A program made the position numbers and the translations under genes. A DNA stretch of 64,000 bases. Source: Myroides sp. WP-1. GTDB taxonomy: Bacteria; Bacteroidota; Bacteroidia; Flavobacteriales; Flavobacteriaceae. The stretch is taken from contig NZ_JACHTC010000003.1 of NCBI RefSeq assembly GCF_014145635.1, positions 248,001 through 312,000 of the forward strand, read 5' to 3'. Every line of letters begins with the position of its first letter. Position 1 is the stretch's first letter. Below the pieces are notes generated by a model. The model was given only the letters and a program-made list of their open reading frames with translations. It did not search any database and was not told the origin of the DNA. This document shows positions 53,311 through 62,818 of the stretch, one piece after another.

Positions 53311-53403
53311 TATATGCGATTAGTTTTCAATATTTTACTATAAATCTTGACTTACGCAAATATAGCAGTTATATTTGAAATTTTGATGTTAATATATTCT
53401 AAA

Positions 53404-53443
53404 TGCAAACCACTAGCTCACTTGATATTAAAGGTGATTTGCA
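53404..53443 (-). terminator. Candidate terminator reaching into the tolC-type coding end
   Basis: On the minus strand TGCAAATCAC (in the last codons of the tolC-type gene) can pair with GTGGTTTGCA downstream of the stop, 10 bp with one wobble, then a weak T-rich stretch. The architecture resembles the thiF terminator; weaker support. Confidence 0.4.
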
Positions 53444-54723
53444 TAATTAAGTGCTCTTTTTTTACCTAAAAAAACGCGTTTTATCTCGTTTTGAATGAGG
53501 GCAAATTCCGCATTGAGCAACTGATTCTTAGCTGCATTAAATGAGAATATATCGGCCTTTCCATTTTCGTATTTTACCTGTGTGGTATGGAAGGATTTTT
53601 GGGCTAAATCAATGCTGTTTCTCAATCCTTCACTCAAGTTTTCAACCTGAGTTAACTCCTGAACTAATTGTTCATTTTCCTTGTGAACATATCGCTCTTT
53701 ATCCTTTATTTTCAAGGTGTTCAACTGTCTTTCCACTTTGTTTTTTCTCAACTGTCGCGTTATGTTTCCCCGTTGAAAAATAGGAATACTCAACCCCAAT
53801 CCAATATAGTGACTTTTGTTGTCTCCGAACTGTCTAGAGAAAGAAGCGACATCCCAATCTAAACTTGTATTAAAGGGTTTCGAATAGAATGTTCCCCACT
53901 GATAATTGGCAGATAATCGAGGATATCTTTGAGCGTTTAATGCCTTTTTATCTGCTTCTAAAATCGATTGATAAACGCGTACTTTTTCCAAGATAGGATT
54001 GAACTCATAATCCGAATTAAATCCAACAAATTCCCTCTCAAAGACCAGCTCAAAAGAAGCTAATTCTCCCTTATCAACATCTAACATTTGCACAAGCTGC
54101 AATTTCTGATTTTGCAACTCATTTAGTGTTTCTTGTATTCTCAGCTGTTCATTGTTAAAAATGTATTCAATATCATATTGATCGCTGCTGGGCTTAGCTC
54201 CAGCATCTACCTCTTTAATGACTCTATCTAAATTTAATTGACTGTTTGTCAATTGTAAAGCTTGTAGTTTATGGTATTCTTGTGTACCGATAATTTTAAA
54301 AAACAAATCCAATATGCGCTGCTGATAATAGTATTTCACTTCTTCTTGTTGTAAACTCGCATAGGAAGTATTCAATTTTTTTCTTTGTTGATCGATATAG
54401 TCAGACCAATCAAACAGGCTAATAGAAGCGTCAATTGACGTTTGCAACGATTGAATATTGGAACTCACTCGGGCATTTGTCGATGGGTTAATTGCCGAAC
54501 CATAATTAAAACTCTGTGACACGATTGCCCCCACTTGTGGCAAAAAATAAGATGCTACACTCTGTTCTTGCTCTTTTACGACTTGTTTCTCAAGTTGAGC
54601 GATCATCAATTCATAACTATTCTCTTCCGCTAAACGCATACAATCACTCAACGTCCATTTTTCTTGTGCAAAGAAAAACTGGGTACAAAAGAATCCAACA
54701 ATCAGCCAAATATGTTTATTCAT
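53428..54723 (-). CDS. TolC family outer-membrane efflux protein
   Basis: A 431-residue protein with a signal peptide (1-19, ending FFAQ) and the long heptad helices of TolC: DCMRLAEENSYELMIAQLEK near the start, then coiled-coil runs at about 140-215 and 325-400, and a C-terminal QYTTQVKYENGK-like stretch (HTTQVKYENGKADIFSF). It would form an outer-membrane channel with an inner-membrane pump. It overlaps the last permease gene by 8 bases, so it is part of the same operon. No periplasmic adaptor (HlyD) gene is in view. Confidence 0.93.
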   Translation of the reverse strand: MNKHIWLIVGFFCTQFFFAQEKWTLSDCMRLAEENSYELMIAQLEKQVVKEQEQSVASYFLPQVGAIVSQSFNYGSAINPSTNARVSSNIQSLQTSIDASISLFDWSDYIDQQRKKLNTSYASLQQEEVKYYYQQRILDLFFKIIGTQEYHKLQALQLTNSQLNLDRVIKEVDAGAKPSSDQYDIEYIFNNEQLRIQETLNELQNQKLQLVQMLDVDKGELASFELVFEREFVGFNSDYEFNPILEKVRVYQSILEADKKALNAQRYPRLSANYQWGTFYSKPFNTSLDWDVASFSRQFGDNKSHYIGLGLSIPIFQRGNITRQLRKNKVERQLNTLKIKDKERYVHKENEQLVQELTQVENLSEGLRNSIDLAQKSFHTTQVKYENGKADIFSFNAAKNQLLNAEFALIQNEIKRVFLGKKRALNYANHL

Positions 54724-57142
54724 AGTTTATATATTTCAGTGTGTTTATGCGAGTTGCTTGTAGGGCCTTCCACAATACCAACAGGATAGAAAAAATCATT
54801 AAGCTAATAAATGCTAATAGAAAAGGCCAAACGGTAATAGATATACGATAAACAAAATCCTCCAACCAACGTTGCATTAAATAATAGACGGGAAAAATTG
54901 AAATTGCGAATCCCAAGGTACAATACAACAGAAAACGAGTAGATAATTTAACCACTAACTCTCTTGTATTTGCTCCTAAGACTTTTCGAATAGCAATTTC
55001 TTTGAGTCTGCTTTCAATGCTAAACGATACAATAGCCATTAATCCAAATAGTGCAATAAACATCGATACCCCCATCAAACACATGAATAGCGTACGCTGA
55101 TATAGTGTTTTTTTGTAACTCTTCGCGAAATCTTCATTGGCGAATTGATATTCCATGGGATAGGTATTGTCCACGCGTTTAGTCCAAAAAGTCTCCAATT
55201 GAGCTAAAGTTTCTTGTACATTCTCACTACTTATCTTAACAGAAATGGTGGAAATTAAACCCGTAAACCAATTGACAGAGTTGGGCATAAAATAAGTTAC
55301 AGGAGAAATTGTTTGCGAAAACCCTTCGATTTTCATGTCCTTAACCACTCCGATAATTTCAAATTCTCTATCATTCCACCTCATTTTTTCCCCAATAATT
55401 CCATCGGAGAAATTAAAGGCGCGTTTATACGTTTCATTCACCACTATTTTATTAATACTATCTGAAGCTTGTAAACGATCAAAAAATCTACCTTCAAGCA
55501 GTTCTGCATCAAAAACCTTTAAAAAATCATAACCAACAGGTACATTTTTACTCTGTCTAGACAACTCGCCAATGTTATTGCTAGATGAACTACCATAACC
55601 TACTCCCATAAGCATCGAATGATTTGTCACAGCTTTTACGCCAGGCAATAGTTGAAGATCTGCTTCTACCCGTTGATAAATACTATTTCTAGCTTGATTA
55701 TCTTTAATTTGAAAGCGAATATTGACTACTTGATCTCCATTAAAGCCAAGGTCTTCTTTTAAGATATGATCGACTTGTTTTTGGATAAAAATAGCGGTTG
55801 ACAAAAAGAAAAACGCAATAAAAAATTGAAAAACCAAAAAGACATTTCGCAAGCGCATACCCGTTTTACTTCGCGCGAAATTGCCTTTTAAAACTTTAAT
55901 AGCATCAAAAGAAATAACAAATAAGCTGGGTAATATTCCCAATAACAAGTATACACCTAGGAACAAAACCACCATAACATTACCTAACACCCCTAAATCA
56001 AAAGAGAGATCTCGATCAACGAGGATATTAAAATAGGGCATCCCCATCTGCACCAATACTAAGGCAATTAGAAAAGACAACAACGTGGTTATTCCTGCCT
56101 CAAACATCATTTGCATAAATAATTGACTACGCGTACTTCCCACTGCTTTGCGGATTCCGATTTCTTTTGCGCGTTTAAAGCTGTGTACTAATGTTAAGTT
56201 AATCGCATTGACCAAGGCTAAAACTAAAAGTAACAAGGCAGAAAACAGCATAATGTTAATCACTTTATTTACTGTTGGTCCAGCTCCTAACCCAAAAGAA
56301 TTTGGATTTAAGTACACTTCACGCAATACGTTGAAATTCAAAACCATATTGTCTTTATAAAGCGTCTTTATCTCGTCTATGGTCTTGCCTTCTTGTTGCG
56401 CATATGCATCAAACACATCTTCGTAAATCACATCACGCAATTGTTCTTGTACGTCTTGTATTTGGATCCCTTCACGCAATTTGATCAATAAAGTATAATT
56501 GTGATCTCCCCAGTTATCTGTGCGATTTCGAGCGATTTGATCTTCGGTTAAATAAGAGGTCATTCCTAGAAAAGCTAAGGAACTATTACCCGGAATTTCA
56601 TACACAAATCGAACGGTTAACATGGTTCCATCATTGAGTTGCACGAGTTTTCCAATAGGATTAACTCCTTCACCAAACAAACGCGTGGCCTGTCCTTTTT
56701 CAAGCGCTAAAGCATCTTTGTAATTTTCTTTATAATCCATTGCGCTACCATAAATAGCAACAAACGGATAAAACTCAAAGAAATTAGCTTGTTTTTCCTC
56801 TACGTTGTACAAAAAATCTGCTTTACCCTCAACGACAATACTCGTCTTACTTGAAGAAGTATAACTAAAGTTATACGCCTCTACGATTGTGGGTATTTTT
56901 TCTAATTGATTAGCTACAGGAGCAGGAAACCACGCTTTAAAATAAGATTCTTCTGTTCCTTCAACTTCATACACGATGTCTTTATTAGGGTTCCATTGAT
57001 CAAAACTGTGTTCATTCTTCCAATAAAACAGCACAATGATTAGGGCAGCCATCCCAATGGCCAGCCCTAAAATATTGAGTATTGAAAACCAAAAACTTTT
57101 TTTAAAATGCCTAAAATAAAGCTTAAACCAATTAGAAATCAT
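54716..57142 (-). CDS. FtsX/MacB-type ABC transporter permease (copy 4, next to TolC)
   Basis: An 808-residue membrane protein: one N-terminal helix with NWFKLYFRHFKKSFWF, a large periplasmic MacB-PCD-like domain (about 55-270), three helices around 290-400, a second helix at about 435, a second periplasmic domain (about 470-680) and three FtsX-like C-terminal helices. Shared signatures of all four copies are KEDLGFNGDQ (about 462), RLKEIAIRKVLGA (about 713) and the last residues KYINYE. It lacks any ATPase domain, so it needs a separate ATPase, not found in the window. The gene ends 8 bases inside tolC-type. Confidence 0.93.
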   Translation of the reverse strand: MISNWFKLYFRHFKKSFWFSILNILGLAIGMAALIIVLFYWKNEHSFDQWNPNKDIVYEVEGTEESYFKAWFPAPVANQLEKIPTIVEAYNFSYTSSSKTSIVVEGKADFLYNVEEKQANFFEFYPFVAIYGSAMDYKENYKDALALEKGQATRLFGEGVNPIGKLVQLNDGTMLTVRFVYEIPGNSSLAFLGMTSYLTEDQIARNRTDNWGDHNYTLLIKLREGIQIQDVQEQLRDVIYEDVFDAYAQQEGKTIDEIKTLYKDNMVLNFNVLREVYLNPNSFGLGAGPTVNKVINIMLFSALLLLVLALVNAINLTLVHSFKRAKEIGIRKAVGSTRSQLFMQMMFEAGITTLLSFLIALVLVQMGMPYFNILVDRDLSFDLGVLGNVMVVLFLGVYLLLGILPSLFVISFDAIKVLKGNFARSKTGMRLRNVFLVFQFFIAFFFLSTAIFIQKQVDHILKEDLGFNGDQVVNIRFQIKDNQARNSIYQRVEADLQLLPGVKAVTNHSMLMGVGYGSSSSNNIGELSRQSKNVPVGYDFLKVFDAELLEGRFFDRLQASDSINKIVVNETYKRAFNFSDGIIGEKMRWNDREFEIIGVVKDMKIEGFSQTISPVTYFMPNSVNWFTGLISTISVKISSENVQETLAQLETFWTKRVDNTYPMEYQFANEDFAKSYKKTLYQRTLFMCLMGVSMFIALFGLMAIVSFSIESRLKEIAIRKVLGANTRELVVKLSTRFLLYCTLGFAISIFPVYYLMQRWLEDFVYRISITVWPFLLAFISLMIFSILLVLWKALQATRINTLKYINYE

Positions 57143-57149
57143 ACTTCAA

Positions 57150-57962
57150 CTATTTGCTTACTTTTTCAATTTTTCCTCCAGATGATTTGGTCACCTCAAC
57201 TAAATTGGCAGATCCATACACCATTATTTTTCCTGATGAACTCGCTTTTCCTCTCACCTCATCTGAAACTGTAAAACTCATCATACCTGACGAACTCACT
57301 TTACCTTCTAATGTTGTAATTGTCATATCTTTTCCATCAATTTTAGCCGAACTAGACGCTTTTGCCGTTACTGCTTTTGCCGTTCCTTCTACTTCAATTT
57401 TAGCCGAACTACTTGCGGTTATATCCATTTTATTCGCTTTTAACTCTACATCAACTTTCGCAGAAGAGCTAACTTCTATAGCTGTATTATTGGCTACTTG
57501 GAATTTTCCTTCAATCTTAGCTGACGAACTCGCTGATAAATCTAAATTATCCGCTTGAATTAATTGTGTATTCAAACGACCAGAACTACTCGCCGTTGCT
57601 GTAAAATCTTTAGTAACTACTTTGTTGGTCAGGTTTAATTTAGCCGAAGATGAAACATATGCTCCTGAAAGTGTCGGATTACTTACTTGCACATGAACCG
57701 TTCCTCTTTTATAATTAAACATTCCTTTAGGCGTTTCGAAATACACTTGTAAAACACCATTTTTAACTTCTGTTTTTACATACTCCATGTCTTTGGCATC
57801 TTCTACCTCTACATCTACACTTTTACTTCCTCCATAGGTAAAGTCCAGCTGTATGTTACTAGATACCTTTACGGCAGAAAAATCTGCTACTTGTCTTTTT
57901 TCTTGCTTTTGAGCAAATACTGTACTTCCAATTAAAAGGAAGATTATCGCTAATTTTTTCAT
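57150..57962 (-). CDS. DUF2807 (head GIN domain) secreted protein with a Ser-Ser-Ser repeat solenoid
   Basis: A 270-residue protein with a signal peptide (1-18, ending VFAQ). After a GIN-type head (FSAVKVSSNIQLDFTYG), it carries short repeats built on SSS-(A/G)-K: SSS occurs at about residues 104, 125, 145, 165, 184, 203, 223 and 241, so every 18-21 residues. This is the pattern of a beta-solenoid with one serine ladder. The family is common in Bacteroidota, function unknown. The gene lies between two permease genes of one operon (18 and 7 bases apart). Confidence 0.9.
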   Translation of the reverse strand: MKKLAIIFLLIGSTVFAQKQEKRQVADFSAVKVSSNIQLDFTYGGSKSVDVEVEDAKDMEYVKTEVKNGVLQVYFETPKGMFNYKRGTVHVQVSNPTLSGAYVSSSAKLNLTNKVVTKDFTATASSSGRLNTQLIQADNLDLSASSSAKIEGKFQVANNTAIEVSSSAKVDVELKANKMDITASSSAKIEVEGTAKAVTAKASSSAKIDGKDMTITTLEGKVSSSGMMSFTVSDEVRGKASSSGKIMVYGSANLVEVTKSSGGKIEKVSK

Positions 57963-57980
57963 TTGATATATATTTTAGGG

Positions 57981-60395
57981 TTATTCATATTTAATGTGTT
58001 GAACAACGTTCATTTGCAGAACTTGACGTACTTTAAGGATCAGGATTACCAACGTCAGTAGTATTAAAAATAAAAACGCTACAACAAAGTTAATCCAGCT
58101 GATTTCGATGCGAAAAACGTAATCACTTAACCAAGCATTGAGAAAATAGTAGCTTGGATAAAGTGCCAAACCAAATCCAGAGCATCCGATCAGCACGTAT
58201 TGTTTAATTAGTTGCCTCATTTGTTCATGGTTGGATGCTCCTAAAACTTTTCGAATGGCTATTTCTTTGTATTGATTACTCAAATTAAAAGAAACCAAAC
58301 TATATAAGCCAAAAAGAGCGATAAAAACAACCATTCCACTTAGAACCAGCAAGATATTCCGTTCCTGAATAGTCTTGCCAAATAAATTTTTAAAACGTTG
58401 ATCTAAAAATTCATAGGCAAACGGATAGTCTGAGACATTCAATCTCTCATAGGTTGTTTCGATATTACTCAAAATTTGCTCTGTGTGTTTGGGATCAAAA
58501 CGCACGTAGAGTTCTTGAATATTTTCATACAACCAAGGTACAGTTTGCATACAAAAGAACAACATAGGTTCATAATCCGTTTTAAGTCCAGCTGTGTGAT
58601 AGTTGCTCACAATTCCCACAACAGTAAACACTTTGTTATTCCAATTCAGTTGTTTGCCAACAATATCAGGATCGCCAAATTTATCCTTCAACTTTTGGTT
58701 AATCATAATATTGCTAATCGTGTCAGAAGAAAAGCGGCTGTCGAGCATTCTCCCTTCAACAATTTTGATTCCCAACATCGATAAAAACGCATCATCCATT
58801 CCTACATTCATCACTTGTACAGCAGTTCCTTGATGCGAGATGGAACTAGAATTATATCCAAAACCACCCAAGGGTAAAGAAGTACTTCCGACGGCTTTTA
58901 TACCTGGTATTTTAGTTAATTCATCCTTATATGTTTCATAAAAAGAACCTCTTTCCTTTCCATTTTTTGCTGTGGAGAACGGGACAATTAGAATTTGTTC
59001 TTTGCTAAACCCTAAATCTTTGTCTAACATATAGTTGACTTGTTGATATACGATAGTTGTGCCTATGATAAAGAAACTAGCTATCGTAAATTGAATCCCT
59101 AACATAACAGAACGCAAGCCAAACTGTTGTTTTGTCTTGAGTAATTGTCCTTTTAACAAGCTAAGTGTGGAAACCTTTCGCATAATCACAAGCAACAATA
59201 TTGCTACTAAGCTAGCGAGTACGCTTACAAAAACAACACCTAATTGCAAGGCTTGAATGAAGTTAAAATTTAGAGCTGAACCTAGAAAAACGCGAAGAAA
59301 AGGAAGCGACATTTCAATAAAAACGAAGCTTACCCCCAATGCTAAACACAAGGTTATACTGTTTTCAACAAACAATTGTCCAAACAACGTTTTATTTGTA
59401 CTTCCCACAACAAGGCGAATCCCCATTTCTCGATGGCGTTTCAGACTCTGTACAAGGGATAAATTGATGTAATTGACCACAGATAACAAGAGAATTGTTA
59501 CAGATAATCCAATCAAGATATACAGTCGATTGGTATTAATCGCGTGTTCTAAAGTGCCATTAAAAACACTATTTTCGATCATATGCTGTCCTGACAACGG
59601 AAACAAGCGAAAGTGTTCCATACTTTCTCCTTCATCTGCTAAATACTCCTCTACTGTCTTTCCTTCTTCTTTAGCCAATCGGGTATACACGTGTTCATAC
59701 ATCAAATTCGACATGTAAGATGTCACTTGGTCAAGCTGTGCGTCATCGGCGATCTTCAAGTACAAGGTCGCGTTGTAATTGCCCCAATTGTTCTGATTGG
59801 CAGCAACGCTTTTCTCTAATCCCGAAAACAAGATATTTGGCGCAATTGAACTACGCGTATCGCCAAAGGAATAGATCCCCTCAATGGTGTACCACTCGTC
59901 TTGATAGCGAATTTTTTTACCCAGTACATCAGCGCCAAACAATTGTTCGGCATAGGTATCTAAAACCAATACGCTATTGGGTTTGTCTAGTGCATTACTC
60001 CCTTCTACCCAAGCAAAGGGAAAGAAATCAAAAAAGTTAGCTTGAACAACTAAGCCTTTATCAAAAAACACTTTTTCACCCTCCACCTCTAAACTACCTG
60101 ACTGATAATTAGACAAATACATATACGATTCGATAAGCAGTTGTCCTTCTTTCAAAGCAGGCCCTACGGGATAGGGGGCTAACATCCAAATATCGCCATC
60201 ACCTAAGTCCGCACTAACCAGATACACCTCATCTTTATAGGGGTTCCATTGGTCATAACGCACTTCTTCTTTGTAGTATAGATACGCTACTAACACACCC
60301 CAAAACCCAATGGCTAATCCGAGTATAGTTAAGACAAAATATACCTTGTTTTTAAGTTGGTGCGCCCAATATATTTTCAACCAATTCGTAAACAT
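57981..60395 (-). CDS. FtsX/MacB-type ABC transporter permease (copy 3)
   Basis: An 804-residue protein of the same plan as its neighbours: start NWLKIYWAHQLKNKVYF, first periplasmic domain at about 50-280, central helices, KDLGFSKEQ near 453, second periplasmic domain, then QYKEIAIRKVLGA near 711 and an end of HIKYE. The central linker (KVSTLSLLKGQLLKTKQQFG) is less like the other copies, suggesting an older duplication. No ATPase motif is present. It is 3 bases after copy 2 and 18 bases before the DUF2807 gene. Confidence 0.92.
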   Translation of the reverse strand: MFTNWLKIYWAHQLKNKVYFVLTILGLAIGFWGVLVAYLYYKEEVRYDQWNPYKDEVYLVSADLGDGDIWMLAPYPVGPALKEGQLLIESYMYLSNYQSGSLEVEGEKVFFDKGLVVQANFFDFFPFAWVEGSNALDKPNSVLVLDTYAEQLFGADVLGKKIRYQDEWYTIEGIYSFGDTRSSIAPNILFSGLEKSVAANQNNWGNYNATLYLKIADDAQLDQVTSYMSNLMYEHVYTRLAKEEGKTVEEYLADEGESMEHFRLFPLSGQHMIENSVFNGTLEHAINTNRLYILIGLSVTILLLSVVNYINLSLVQSLKRHREMGIRLVVGSTNKTLFGQLFVENSITLCLALGVSFVFIEMSLPFLRVFLGSALNFNFIQALQLGVVFVSVLASLVAILLLVIMRKVSTLSLLKGQLLKTKQQFGLRSVMLGIQFTIASFFIIGTTIVYQQVNYMLDKDLGFSKEQILIVPFSTAKNGKERGSFYETYKDELTKIPGIKAVGSTSLPLGGFGYNSSSISHQGTAVQVMNVGMDDAFLSMLGIKIVEGRMLDSRFSSDTISNIMINQKLKDKFGDPDIVGKQLNWNNKVFTVVGIVSNYHTAGLKTDYEPMLFFCMQTVPWLYENIQELYVRFDPKHTEQILSNIETTYERLNVSDYPFAYEFLDQRFKNLFGKTIQERNILLVLSGMVVFIALFGLYSLVSFNLSNQYKEIAIRKVLGASNHEQMRQLIKQYVLIGCSGFGLALYPSYYFLNAWLSDYVFRIEISWINFVVAFLFLILLTLVILILKVRQVLQMNVVQHIKYE

Positions 60396-60398
60396 CTT

Positions 60399-62816
60399 CT
60401 ATTCGTATTTGATGTATTTCAATACATTTATATGAACCGCTTTGCGTGCTTTAAACCAAACAATAAGCATAATAAAACACAACATCACAACCAAACTCAT
60501 AAGATAGATAATCCACTCAATATCGATGCGATAAGCATAACCACTTAACCAACTTTCTAATAGGTAATAACTTGGAAATAGAGCAAGTACAAAACTAATT
60601 ACTCCGTAATACACATATTGAAGCATCAACTTTTTTAAGAGATGAAAAGAGTTTGCTCCTAGTACTTTGTGAATGGCAATGGCTCTTAATTGACTTTGTA
60701 TTACAAAAGAAGCAATGGCAAATAAACCAAACAAGGCCACAAAGACCACCCCGATACTTAAAGCATTAAACACTTTTCGCTCAAGTAAAACTTGTTCGAA
60801 CGATTGTGCAAACTGTCGATCTACAAATTGATAGTTAAAGGTCAAATTTTGATCAATGGTAAATTTTTTCCATTTTTCTTCAATCGCTTTGATGGTTTGT
60901 TCGATGTTGTCCTCTTGTTTGATTTTGACATATACTTTTTCAATACTCCCCATCTTATTCGCTACCCCTTTCATATAAAAATATACCGTTGGGCTTACTT
61001 TCTCTTCTAGATTAATGGAATTATAGTCTTTTACAACCCCAATGATGTTGTATGAACTACTGGTTGTACGCAATGTCTTTCCTAAGGGATTTGCTATCCC
61101 TACCTCGCGAACGAAAGTTTCATTCACCACAATATGTTGAATGGAATCAGACGCATATAACGGATTGTAACTTCGTCCTTGGACTAGGGGAATTTGAAGA
61201 AGTTCAAAATAGCCGTAATCAACTTGTACCAAGGTATAAACGAAATCCTTGTCGTCAATCTTTCCAGAAGTTGTAGCAGAACCGCTACGTCCAAAAACTT
61301 GATCTGATGCAGATACTCCTTCCACCCCTTTGATTTGCTCTACTTCTTTTTTGAAAACCTCATATTTTTCTAAAAGCAAGTCATTGTTATACCACCTCAG
61401 CGCTTCATTCATATTAAAACTGATGATTTGATCACCTTTAAATCCTAAATCTTTATTGAGCATATAATGCACTTGCTGATTAAAAATAAAGATACTACTA
61501 ACGAAAAAACAAGCAATTGCAAGTTGGAGAATTAAGAATATCGTTTTGAGCAAAGATCCCTTTTGGGTAGACAAAAAATTACCTTTCAATATTGTAGTTA
61601 CTTGTTGTCTTGTTATATACAATGTAATAATCCCTCCTGTAAGTGCAGATATACTGATCAACAATAAAAGAAAATAAACGCTCACCTTGGCGATAGATAG
61701 TTCTACTTGTGTGTCGACCATCAGATTGAGATAAGGCAACATCATTCCCATAAAAAACACACTAATCCCCAGTGCTATACTCAACGTTAGGGCTGTTTCA
61801 AATGCAATCTGTCGCACGATATATTTTGTACTCCCACCAAATATTCGTCTTACACCCATTTCTTTTGTTCGCGATAAAAACTGAGTAATGGAAAAGTTGA
61901 TAAAATTAACTACGGCTAAACTAAAAATAACAACGGCCAATCCCCAAAAAATATAAATCATCTTGAGGTTTCCACTTCCTTCTGGCGTTAGTTTTCCATA
62001 GGGACTTAATCGCACAGTAGCTAAATCTTTCAAGAATATGGGTGCATTGTTCATTTTATCTTGCTTCATCTCTTCAAGACTTACACCATAGGCTTCGGCC
62101 ATTGGTGTAAAGAAGTGTTGATCTAGTAGTACATCAATAGCCTCCAACGTCTGATCGGGTTTGTCCGTTTTGATCAATACTCCAACAAAACGATCTCGCC
62201 AATTTGTTCGTGTTGCAATCATTTGGTCCATCACCGCTATAATCGCCTCCGGCATAAAACTACTTTTTTGATCTCCTAGGGTAAAAACCCCTGTTACAAC
62301 CATCCACTCCTCATTCATATATATTTCCTTCCCCAAAGGGTTTACCCCTCTTCCAAAAATTTCAATGGCTTTTTGTTCCTCTAAAACGAGGCTTCGTTGA
62401 TCTGGAAAAGCGGTTTTTGCAGATCCATAAACAAACGTATAAGGAAAAAAATCAAAGAAATTACTTTGAGCAGGTAATACCTTTGTGAGCGTGTAGGGAG
62501 TTTTTTCATTTTCAATTACTACCTCATCATATCCTGTGTAATAGGTAAAATCTTCGATAAAAGGATAGTTTTCTTTCAGTGCTTTTCCCAAGGGGAAAGG
62601 CTGGTTGATTGACGCATAATCGTCATGATTATTCAACACCATAAAAATTCTATCCTTATCGGGATTTGCTTGATCATAGGCGTGTTCATCTTGATAATTA
62701 ATTACAGCCATGGTTAGGAGTGATAAGCCAAAGGCCAACCCCAAAACGGTAAGAATAAAATAAATTTTATTTTTTAACCAATGATAACGATAAACTTTTA
62801 ACCAATTAATCAGCAT
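60399..62816 (-). CDS. FtsX/MacB-type ABC transporter permease (copy 2)
   Basis: An 805-residue protein: start NWLKVYRYHWLKNKIYF, first periplasmic domain at about 45-280, central helices, KDLGFKGDQ near 455, second periplasmic domain, C-terminal FtsX helices and the end YIKYE. In the C-terminal motif it reads QLRAIAIHKVLGA, while the other three copies have KEIAIRKVLGA, so its pump coupling helix may differ. It begins 2 bases after the first copy and is followed 3 bases later by copy 3. Confidence 0.92.
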   Translation of the reverse strand: MLINWLKVYRYHWLKNKIYFILTVLGLAFGLSLLTMAVINYQDEHAYDQANPDKDRIFMVLNNHDDYASINQPFPLGKALKENYPFIEDFTYYTGYDEVVIENEKTPYTLTKVLPAQSNFFDFFPYTFVYGSAKTAFPDQRSLVLEEQKAIEIFGRGVNPLGKEIYMNEEWMVVTGVFTLGDQKSSFMPEAIIAVMDQMIATRTNWRDRFVGVLIKTDKPDQTLEAIDVLLDQHFFTPMAEAYGVSLEEMKQDKMNNAPIFLKDLATVRLSPYGKLTPEGSGNLKMIYIFWGLAVVIFSLAVVNFINFSITQFLSRTKEMGVRRIFGGSTKYIVRQIAFETALTLSIALGISVFFMGMMLPYLNLMVDTQVELSIAKVSVYFLLLLISISALTGGIITLYITRQQVTTILKGNFLSTQKGSLLKTIFLILQLAIACFFVSSIFIFNQQVHYMLNKDLGFKGDQIISFNMNEALRWYNNDLLLEKYEVFKKEVEQIKGVEGVSASDQVFGRSGSATTSGKIDDKDFVYTLVQVDYGYFELLQIPLVQGRSYNPLYASDSIQHIVVNETFVREVGIANPLGKTLRTTSSSYNIIGVVKDYNSINLEEKVSPTVYFYMKGVANKMGSIEKVYVKIKQEDNIEQTIKAIEEKWKKFTIDQNLTFNYQFVDRQFAQSFEQVLLERKVFNALSIGVVFVALFGLFAIASFVIQSQLRAIAIHKVLGANSFHLLKKLMLQYVYYGVISFVLALFPSYYLLESWLSGYAYRIDIEWIIYLMSLVVMLCFIMLIVWFKARKAVHINVLKYIKYE

Positions 62817-62818
62817 AC

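Noticed and set aside
53357-53364. TATATTTG before the mrp-type gene as a promoter
   Set aside because: The nearest TTG on that strand lies about 41 bases upstream, too far for the known promoter spacing.
57154-57558. 134-codon frame opposite the DUF2807 gene
   Set aside because: It mirrors the Ser/Ala/Lys repeats of the real gene and has no start context or family match.
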